A stretch of 64,000 bases of DNA, taken from positions 62,001-126,000 of the forward strand of contig JAURYJ010000054.1 in NCBI GenBank assembly GCA_030653985.1, written 5' to 3'. This document shows, piece by piece, positions 28,863 through 34,371 of this stretch. The position numbers and the translations under genes are program-made. Origin of the DNA: Methylobacter sp. (lineage in GTDB: Bacteria > Pseudomonadota > Gammaproteobacteria > Methylococcales > Methylomonadaceae). The stretch's first letter is position 1, and each line of letters opens with the position of its first letter. The notes below the pieces were generated by a model, which saw only the letters and a program-made list of their open reading frames with translations, was not told where the DNA came from and ran no database searches.

Positions 28863-29477
28863 TCAGGCTATGGCAACAGAAAGCAGGCCGCAGCCGAAGG
28901 CTTTGGCAGGGCCTATGCCTTGTTTGACTTGCTCAATAAATTTATCCGGTTCTTGCACAGTCAAAACACCTTCAAATGCAATAGGTACAATCTTGCCACT
29001 GTAGCCTTTTTGTAGGTCTTTTTTATAAAAATATAACGGCGGACAAGGACGAATAATCAAACTATCAAGCTGAGCCCATGATTGCAGCTTCCGTTCCATC
29101 CAACTTTGCCGCTCCTCTTCTTTTATCAAAGGCACACGATTGGATTTAATAACGCCTTTTTGGTTTTTTCGCTGTTGTTGATCTTTTATGGTTTTAACCG
29201 GATTGGCAACCAGCAAAAAACGTAATCTCTGGTTTTTAATTAGGGTTAAGGGCAACTCACGCGTAGCCAACAAATTGACCTGTTCATTTCCAGCGCTTGG
29301 CGCTATTTCAGACTGCATCAAAATAGATGCACCAACACCTGCTTGCTGTTGTTCAACCCGAAATAAAAAGCTGCGCGCTTTATCGTCTTGCCCTGGAAAC
29401 AGGGTCCATAAGTCTTGATGAATCTGGTAGATATTTTTCGGTTTTTTAAAGTCAATAAATACTTTACTCAGATACAT
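28863..29477 (-). CDS. cas6e: crRNA-processing endonuclease Cas6e
   Basis: 204-residue Cas6e (CasE/Cse3). The N-terminus MYLSKVFIDFKKPKNIYQIHQDLWTLFPG matches E. coli CasE, with the catalytic His in the IHQDLW segment; the C-terminal G-rich loop is KQGIGPAKAFGCGLLSV. It cuts the repeat at the 3' base of the stem, leaving the 8-nt handle, and remains bound to the crRNA 3' hairpin in Cascade. It overlaps cas5 by 14 nt. Confidence 0.95.
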   Translation of the reverse strand: MYLSKVFIDFKKPKNIYQIHQDLWTLFPGQDDKARSFLFRVEQQQAGVGASILMQSEIAPSAGNEQVNLLATRELPLTLIKNQRLRFLLVANPVKTIKDQQQRKNQKGVIKSNRVPLIKEEERQSWMERKLQSWAQLDSLIIRPCPPLYFYKKDLQKGYSGKIVPIAFEGVLTVQEPDKFIEQVKQGIGPAKAFGCGLLSVAIA

Positions 29478-30159
29478 AGCTGCCCCCTGAACCCAAAATA
29501 TAAATTTTACGGTTGTTAAATTGCCGCACGGTAGTGGCGAATAAAGGCTGGTCTCTTGTCATCATCGGTGTGCTGCCATCCAATTTAAGTTCACTGTAAA
29601 GTGTACCGTGATAAGGCTCAATTAAACTCAAGGCGGCTTGTACATTTTCTGCGGTTACTACGGATTCAAACAGACGACTTTGTAGCGGACAAGAACGCCG
29701 TCCTAAAAACGGTGTGTAAACCGGTTTTTGGATAGCCTGTTTAACACGTTCCAAGCCATAATGAGTATCTTTTATAAACGCCAATGCCATTGTAAATTCA
29801 GCATCACAAAGATATTCACGCCGTGAAACAATCGCTTCCGGCCTGGGCTTACCGTCCGATTTACGAGCCTGTTGCACGGTATGAAAATCAGTGATTTTTT
29901 GCATGGATACAGGAGGTTTTTCTTTTGAGTTTTCTCGCTGGATAATCTTGCGTTTATTTGTCCTGACAGTCAGTTGAAAACTCTCATTCAACGTTTTTAA
30001 CGCTTGAATATCCGCCCTCTCGATACCAAGACACGCCCCTAACAATCCAACTATTGCGCTACGCGTTGGAAAGATTAAGCTGGGGCGATAGTCTTCGTAG
30101 GTGTGTCCGCCCCAAGCTTGTAGCGCTCCTTGCAGTTTAATGATCAGGTAATCTTGCAT
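29464..30159 (-). CDS. cas5e: Cascade subunit Cas5e
   Basis: 231-residue Cas5 (CasD). The N-terminus IIKLQGALQAWGGHTYEDYRPSLIFPTRSAIVGLLGACLGIER is the RAMP-fold Cas5 signature. It caps the 5' handle of the crRNA in Cascade. It lies 3 nt downstream of cas7 and overlaps cas6e. Confidence 0.95.
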   Translation of the reverse strand: MQDYLIIKLQGALQAWGGHTYEDYRPSLIFPTRSAIVGLLGACLGIERADIQALKTLNESFQLTVRTNKRKIIQRENSKEKPPVSMQKITDFHTVQQARKSDGKPRPEAIVSRREYLCDAEFTMALAFIKDTHYGLERVKQAIQKPVYTPFLGRRSCPLQSRLFESVVTAENVQAALSLIEPYHGTLYSELKLDGSTPMMTRDQPLFATTVRQFNNRKIYILGSGGSYVSE

Positions 30160-30162
30160 GGC

Positions 30163-31431
30163 TTATGCCTGGCCGTCATTTTGTAACCATTGCTCCAGCT
30201 CGGCTAAGGTTTTCATGCGCTTATCTTGTAAGATGCAGTCTTCTATGCTGAAAAACCCCGTCGCATCTTGCAAATCGTAACCGTCATAGATTCTTTGTTT
30301 ATAGTCACAAAATGCGCTAATCGACGGCTTACGAAAACCACCGGCTTTACCTCTGGCAACCGGTTCTTCAAAGGCATTGGCTAAGGAAATAGGCAGGTCA
30401 CTTAAAGACACACAAGCAAAATCAGTCGGGTTAAATGCGGCAAAACTGTTTTGTTTTGCGGACGGAATGGTGATCGCCAGCAAATGTAAAAAATGTTTGG
30501 CTACATTCAACGCACCTGCCCGATCAACGCCCAAGTTTTTTTGCAGTAGAGAGAGGTTAAGGCTTGCGTAACGGTAAAAAACGCCCGCGCTAAATTCTTG
30601 AGTATCTAAATGCCCTGAACCGGTTTCGCCTGCATCCTGGATTAAATCATCTACAGCGGTAAACCAGTCAATATCGCCATCAACGGTATGCGTAGTAATG
30701 GAATGCGCCATTGCCATTGCCCCATCAACGCTGGTCATGAGTCCGCTGGTTGCCATACGTCCGAACAAGGCTATGTCCACGGCGGAAGCCAGTGCATTCT
30801 TGACGGTTTCGGCTTTTTCCTTCAATTGTTTTTCTATTTTTTTGCCGATAGCTTCATCAATTAACTCTTCTTTGCTCTTTTTCTTCTTTTTTTGTTTGCT
30901 GAATGAGTCATCAATTTTTTTGAGTTCGTCATCAGATAAACCTTCTTCTTTAACCGCTTTAATGACACGGCAAATTTCACGAATTTCATTGACTACCCAA
31001 GGCGCAACAGCGACCTTCTTATCGGCTTTTTTGCTTTCAATTTTTTCTGCGGATTCGCCGGTTTCCTCGTCTGCCGTGTCTTGTTCAACTTCGTTTGCAG
31101 TTGATTTAGCGGTTTTAACGAATCGGTCAATCGCTTCGGTAACAAAAGCCGGTTCAAATTCATCGCCGAGTTCTTTAATAAAGCGCTCGTTTAACTTGCT
31201 TAAATCACGGGTACGAATAGACGGTTCACCCAAATGTTCCTTCCAGTAGTTGTTCGCGTGCTCTTCTAAGTGAGGCTTACGCATTTCCCGCTTTAAGCTT
31301 TGACTGGAAATCCGCACCCGCCGTGTACCGCCAAAAACAGCAGTTTTTTGCATGCCCATATCATCACGGTTTAGGCATGAGGAATTGTGGGAAATCAGGA
31401 TATGGTAATTGACGAAATTTTTATCAGACAT
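30163..31431 (-). CDS. cas7e: Cascade backbone subunit Cas7e, with a charged insertion
   Basis: 422-residue Cas7 (CasC/Cse4). Start at 31431 (MSDKNFVNYHILISHNSSCLNRDDMGMQK); 11 further codons are open upstream. Conserved blocks include FGGTRRVRISSQSLKR, DIALFGRMATSG and HTVDGDIDWFTAVDD. It is about 60 residues longer than E. coli CasC: Glu/Lys-rich stretches near residues 105-140 and 165-215 (including KQKKKKKSKEE) replace a short segment. Six copies wrap the crRNA in Cascade. The start overlaps the DUF2442 gene by 8 nt. Confidence 0.94.
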   Translation of the reverse strand: MSDKNFVNYHILISHNSSCLNRDDMGMQKTAVFGGTRRVRISSQSLKREMRKPHLEEHANNYWKEHLGEPSIRTRDLSKLNERFIKELGDEFEPAFVTEAIDRFVKTAKSTANEVEQDTADEETGESAEKIESKKADKKVAVAPWVVNEIREICRVIKAVKEEGLSDDELKKIDDSFSKQKKKKKSKEELIDEAIGKKIEKQLKEKAETVKNALASAVDIALFGRMATSGLMTSVDGAMAMAHSITTHTVDGDIDWFTAVDDLIQDAGETGSGHLDTQEFSAGVFYRYASLNLSLLQKNLGVDRAGALNVAKHFLHLLAITIPSAKQNSFAAFNPTDFACVSLSDLPISLANAFEEPVARGKAGGFRKPSISAFCDYKQRIYDGYDLQDATGFFSIEDCILQDKRMKTLAELEQWLQNDGQA

Positions 31432-31684
31432 GCTGTATTCCTTGTGATTGCTGTAATAATTCATGTAAAAATTCAGGCGCTAAATCAGCACCGTTAGGCC
31501 AAACAATGGTGTCAAGTTCGGTATCTAATTTGACCTGACTGAACAAGCGTAAGTCTTTAAGCGGCTCAAACATGCCGCCCCATAACTCCTTGCTTAAATC
31601 GACAATGCCTTCTGCGTCATCGTTAAATTTTAGCCATATCTGGTAATCGTGAAGATGCTTGGCATCGGTAACGTGTAATATCAT
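31424..31684 (-). CDS. DUF2442 family protein, toxin-antitoxin-like partner
   Basis: 86-residue protein with the DUF2442 pattern (VTDAKHLHDYQIWLKFNDDAEGIVDLS ... DTIVWPNGADLAPEFLHELL). DUF2442 and DUF4160 genes commonly occur as neighbouring pairs that have been predicted to be toxin-antitoxin modules; I know of no proven activity. It lies inside the cas operon, 5 nt after the DUF4160 gene and overlapping the start of cas7, so it is co-transcribed with Cascade. It could be a guard for the operon or a passenger. Confidence 0.85.
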   Translation of the reverse strand: MILHVTDAKHLHDYQIWLKFNDDAEGIVDLSKELWGGMFEPLKDLRLFSQVKLDTELDTIVWPNGADLAPEFLHELLQQSQGIQHV

Positions 31685-31689
31685 TGCGG

Positions 31690-31947
31690 CTACTCCAAAG
31701 GGGCTATGTCTTTTAAAGGTTCACGTCGTTGACAACAACGCCAATTGTCCAATAGTTCTTGCTGATGCAAATCCAGCCATTCCAGTACATGTTTTAACGC
31801 GCGTTTGGGAAATTTCCCTTCAACGACACCACCATCAATAGTGACGATAATTTCATATTCACCGTATTTAGCATGGAAGTGTGGCGGACTGTGATCGGAC
31901 CAATACATGGTAATAATGATGCCCAAAAAGCGACTGACGATAGGCAT
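31690..31947 (-). CDS. DUF4160 family protein, toxin-antitoxin-like partner
   Basis: 85-residue protein beginning MPIVSRFLGIIITMYWSDHSPPHFHAKYGEYE, the DUF4160 signature with its His-Pro-Pro-His-Phe-His block, followed by LEWLDLHQQELLDNWRCC. The ATG at 31947 has GAGG 7 nt upstream; a TTG at 31953 is less likely. It begins right after cas11 and is followed by DUF2442. It is predicted to be the other half of a toxin-antitoxin-like pair. Confidence 0.85.
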   Translation of the reverse strand: MPIVSRFLGIIITMYWSDHSPPHFHAKYGEYEIIVTIDGGVVEGKFPKRALKHVLEWLDLHQQELLDNWRCCQRREPLKDIAPLE

Positions 31948-31949
31948 AA

Positions 31950-32426
31950 TCAATCCTCTAGTGGTTCTTGGGCTTGTGGTGATGCTGAAATGTAAAAATC
32001 ACGCATCAGTTGGTGCTTGTTCTTTTTACCCCAATAAAATAAAAGATTGCCCAATTCTGACCAGTCGGCATGAGCGATAGGTTTTATTTGCTGTACAACA
32101 CGCCTTAACTGAATCAAATCATCAGGGGGTTCTCGGCGAACCACTAAAAACAAGCGTTTCTCGCTAATGCCATGCTCATGCAATGATCTGCCTAGTGGTT
32201 TTCCATTAGCTCGCTGTTGAACCCAAGGCAAAAAATAAACCAGTTGGGCCGCTTGTTTTTCATATTGCTTTAATTGAAATTTAGTCGCGCTAATCAATTG
32301 ATAAAACGCGGCGATACCGGCCATATCATCAGGACTGGTTGCCCTGCGTAACATGGCTTTTTGCCCGTTATCCAGCTGTTCATAGCGCTGAACTAATTTT
32401 AAATAATCATTTTCTGGTTTATTCAT
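31950..32426 (-). CDS. cse2: Cascade small subunit Cas11e (Cse2)
   Basis: 158-residue alpha-helical Cse2/CasB with the characteristic RRATSPDDMAGIAAFYQLI segment and a C-terminal RRVVQQIKPIAHADWSELGNLLFYW motif. Two copies stabilise the displaced DNA strand in the Cascade R-loop. It overlaps cas8e by 8 nt. Confidence 0.94.
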   Translation of the reverse strand: MNKPENDYLKLVQRYEQLDNGQKAMLRRATSPDDMAGIAAFYQLISATKFQLKQYEKQAAQLVYFLPWVQQRANGKPLGRSLHEHGISEKRLFLVVRREPPDDLIQLRRVVQQIKPIAHADWSELGNLLFYWGKKNKHQLMRDFYISASPQAQEPLED

Positions 32427-33945
32427 GTACCGCTCCCATTTTGTTCAGCATATTGTTTAACATGGCCCGGCTTTCAATAATAGCTTGCAGCATTTTAGGA
32501 TCATGTTCATAAGGAGCCATGATTTGTTCAAAAATAGTTCGCGCCAAATCAGTAAATTGCTTTTGATATGTCGCTATGTCACCCCAGGCCAATTTTCTTA
32601 AAATACTGTGCATTACACTTTCTGAATTATCGAAATACGCTTGTTTGGCTTTTCCTTTTACGGCCTTTTTAAAACCGGATTCTTTGGCTTTAAGTGTGCC
32701 TTTATCAATGGCGATAAAAGCAAACTTATTCATTGCCGTATTTAATTTTTTATAAACATCCAGCCCCATGATGATCAGACGATCTATTTCAGCGCTTTTA
32801 TTTTCCCAATCGGTAGCGAGGCTATAGGTTTCATGCCTACGTCCGGCTAGGCTTTCAGCGCTCCCCCCTTTGACATAGCCGCCTATGGCTAATTTAATGC
32901 CTTTCCCTCGCCAAGTACTATTATCTTGATATTGCTGCACCACCAAAGCACAACTGGTGCCTTCTTGTTGCGCATCGACCAGATTCACTTGCTTTTGGCT
33001 ATAAAAAAAATTCAACATTTGTCCCCATAACGGCAAATCATTACGCGCTGAAAGAAAAGGCTTTTCTTTCGCATTGCCTGTATGTAACCGTAGCATGTCA
33101 ATCGGTGTATGCGGATGCTGCCAAAAACCTGGAACACTACACATTCCGGTATTTTTGAAAAAACCAGTGGCGAAACCATTGTTAACGTCCAGCTTTATTT
33201 TTGCAGGTTGCCAGAATAAGCCGCGCAGTAAACCGATATGTAGCGCGTTTTCTTGTTTAATTGAATGCGGTGCAATAACCCAGGTGGGTTGTTGAATGTC
33301 TGCGTTTAATAATTCGGGGGCTGTCTCCAGTAAAAATGCTTTGCTCAGTATATTTGTCCAGATGGTTTTTCTTAAATTCTCACTTAAAACCAAAGTTGTT
33401 AGTGGCATAGAGCCTTTTAAGCCTACCGAAAATGCTGCGCCGCCTAAACTAAAGCCATTGGTCGCTTGCTGAAACAACGCAATGGTAGCATCGCCTAGGT
33501 GAACTGCCTGAATTTCATCAGGAGTATTAAAGAATCCATTAGATGACGCACTGGTGCTGGTTTTTTCAGGCAAACCCACAAATAGTTTCTGTAATGATGC
33601 CCAATTTTTATTGCCTTTTTCAGGTGTCACGCTGGCGGTTTGCATGAACGGCGTGTCAGGATGTAGCAAATCAAAACAATCGATAAACGGCTGTATGGCT
33701 TGCTCATAATCTGCTTCGGACATCGGTTCAGACCAGCGTTTTTTCAGAGCTTTTGCATCTTCCGGCATTAACACCACTTGCACTAAGCAAACCAGTAATT
33801 GCAAGGCAGCGAAATCCATGTCATCGCGCAAAACAGCGATATGCCAGTTTTGCTCTTGCTTATCACACAGCAATTGTTTTAACGAAATCCGTTGTGATAC
33901 GCCGTTTAACGATACGGGTATCCACTTATCAATTAGTAAATTCAT
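32419..33945 (-). CDS. cse1: Cascade large subunit Cas8e (Cse1)
   Basis: 508-residue Cse1/CasA (MNLLIDKWIPVSLNGVSQRISLKQLL at the N-terminus; FIDCFDLLHPDTPFMQT; FLSARNDLPLWGQMLNFFY). It reads the PAM and recruits Cas3. It is the first gene of the Cascade operon, with GGAG 6 nt before the ATG. Upstream lie an 11-bp-stem inverted repeat, a small membrane-peptide ORF and the crRNA-like guide unit described separately. Confidence 0.96.
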   Translation of the reverse strand: MNLLIDKWIPVSLNGVSQRISLKQLLCDKQEQNWHIAVLRDDMDFAALQLLVCLVQVVLMPEDAKALKKRWSEPMSEADYEQAIQPFIDCFDLLHPDTPFMQTASVTPEKGNKNWASLQKLFVGLPEKTSTSASSNGFFNTPDEIQAVHLGDATIALFQQATNGFSLGGAAFSVGLKGSMPLTTLVLSENLRKTIWTNILSKAFLLETAPELLNADIQQPTWVIAPHSIKQENALHIGLLRGLFWQPAKIKLDVNNGFATGFFKNTGMCSVPGFWQHPHTPIDMLRLHTGNAKEKPFLSARNDLPLWGQMLNFFYSQKQVNLVDAQQEGTSCALVVQQYQDNSTWRGKGIKLAIGGYVKGGSAESLAGRRHETYSLATDWENKSAEIDRLIIMGLDVYKKLNTAMNKFAFIAIDKGTLKAKESGFKKAVKGKAKQAYFDNSESVMHSILRKLAWGDIATYQKQFTDLARTIFEQIMAPYEHDPKMLQAIIESRAMLNNMLNKMGAVHE

Positions 33946-33964
33946 TTTTTCTCCAGTCTAAAAT

Positions 33965-33999
33965 TAAGCGCATAAACAACGTCCTGGATTATGCGCTTA
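33965..33999. terminator. Inverted repeat between the small ORF and cas8e
   Basis: Perfect 11-bp stem TAAGCGCATAA (33965-33975) / TTATGCGCTTA (33989-33999), 13-nt loop. On the minus strand it follows the stop of the small ORF by 5 nt and is followed by ATTTTAG, so it could attenuate read-through into cas8e or be an operator. Confidence 0.55.
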
Positions 34000-34004
34000 G
34001 TGCG

Positions 34005-34112
34005 TTAAAATCGAATAAGAACCACTAGAACAATAAGTAACGCTAAAGCAATAAGCCCGTTAGGCGTAATCTGATTTACAACACCTATCAATTTCTCGAC
34101 ATATACAATCAT
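34005..34112 (-). CDS. Small membrane-peptide ORF between the guide unit and cas8e
   Basis: 35-codon ORF. It starts with ATG at 34110-34112, has GGGGAG four bases upstream and ends with TAA at 34005-34007. It begins MIVYVEKLIGVVNQITPNG and ends in an unbroken hydrophobic stretch (LIALALLIVLVVLI) followed by RF, so a single membrane helix with an amphipathic N-terminus is predicted. I recognise no family. It lies downstream of the predicted Cascade target and upstream of cas8e on the cas strand, so its transcription should follow that of the cas operon. It could be a CreT-like guarded toxic peptide, a leader peptide or a small membrane protein. Coding status is inferred from the start, ribosome binding site and composition only. 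Confidence 0.55.
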   Translation of the reverse strand: MIVYVEKLIGVVNQITPNGLIALALLIVLVVLIRF

Positions 34113-34181
34113 TCAGCTCCCCAAAAAAATTAAGATAGGTAGAGAGTAACCCGAAAATGAGAAATATCAAAAAATTTTTTT

Positions 34182-34216
34182 AAGTCCTTATTTAGATTTT
34201 AAAATAAAAAATCTAT
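34182..34216 (+). promoter_or_regulatory. Predicted Cascade target (AAG PAM plus partial protospacer) in the cas promoter region
   Basis: AAG at 34182-34184 is followed by a protospacer-like site at 34185-34216. Compared with the 32-nt guide spacer (34284-34315) it matches positions 1-5, 8-11, 13-17 and 19-21. Mismatches within the first 21 are 6, 7, 12 and 18, and every sixth base is flipped out and unread in Cascade. Beyond 21 the match is poor. The site covers an AT-rich stretch with a possible minus-strand -10 (TAAAAT, complement of 34196-34201) and abuts the -35 of the guide's own promoter. AT-richness inflates matches after position 12. Confidence 0.7.
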
Positions 34217-34219
34217 TTT

Positions 34220-34248
34220 TAGAAAGTTTCATTATCCTCATGTACAAT
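34220..34248 (+). promoter_or_regulatory. Promoter of the crRNA-like guide unit
   Basis: TAGAAA (34220-34225), 17-bp spacer, TACAAT (34243-34248). The expected start, about 7 bases downstream, falls at 34255, the first base of the first mini-array repeat. Confidence 0.65.
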
Positions 34249-34254
34249 GTGAAT

Positions 34255-34371
34255 TCATTCCCCACACCCGTGGGGATGAACCGTCCTTTGTTAGCTTTTA
34301 TAATTGAGGAATAAAATATTCCCCACGCCCGTGGGGATTTGTAAGGAACGGCTAACGCAACCGTTCCTTAC
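34255..34371 (+). ncRNA. crRNA-like guide RNA from a two-repeat mini-CRISPR (CreR/CreA-type candidate)
   Basis: Repeat 1 (34255-34283) matches the array repeat at 27 of 29 bases and keeps stem and handle ATGAACCG. A spacer of exactly 32 nt follows (34284-34315). Repeat 2 (34316-34344) keeps the whole stem (CCCCAC-GCCC-GTGGGG) but its last six bases, in the handle, are changed (GATTTGTAA). Cas6e processing would thus give one normal handle-spacer-hairpin crRNA. The unit is transcribed opposite to the cas genes. Its promoter and terminator are visible, and its spacer partly matches the cas promoter region. Cas-autorepressing guides of this design are known for several CRISPR types; assignment here is inferred. 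Confidence 0.78.
34341..34371 (+). terminator. Terminator of the guide unit, overlapping the cas3 stop codon
   Basis: Perfect 11-bp stem GTAAGGAACGG (34341-34351) / CCGTTCCTTAC (34361-34371), 9-nt loop, followed on the plus strand by GCTTTCTCT. The cas3 stop (34368-34370) lies in the right arm, so the hairpin may also end cas3 mRNA. Confidence 0.7.

Noticed and set aside
31948-31953. TTG start for the DUF4160 gene at 31953
   Set aside because: ATG at 31947 has GAGG seven bases upstream and matches the family N-terminus.
34255-34344. Reading the mini-CRISPR on the cas-gene strand
   Set aside because: In that sense the handle lies on the wrong side of the spacer. A possible AAG-flanked match for the opposite-sense spacer near 34223 fails in the seed. 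Only the plus-strand reading gives an intact crRNA.
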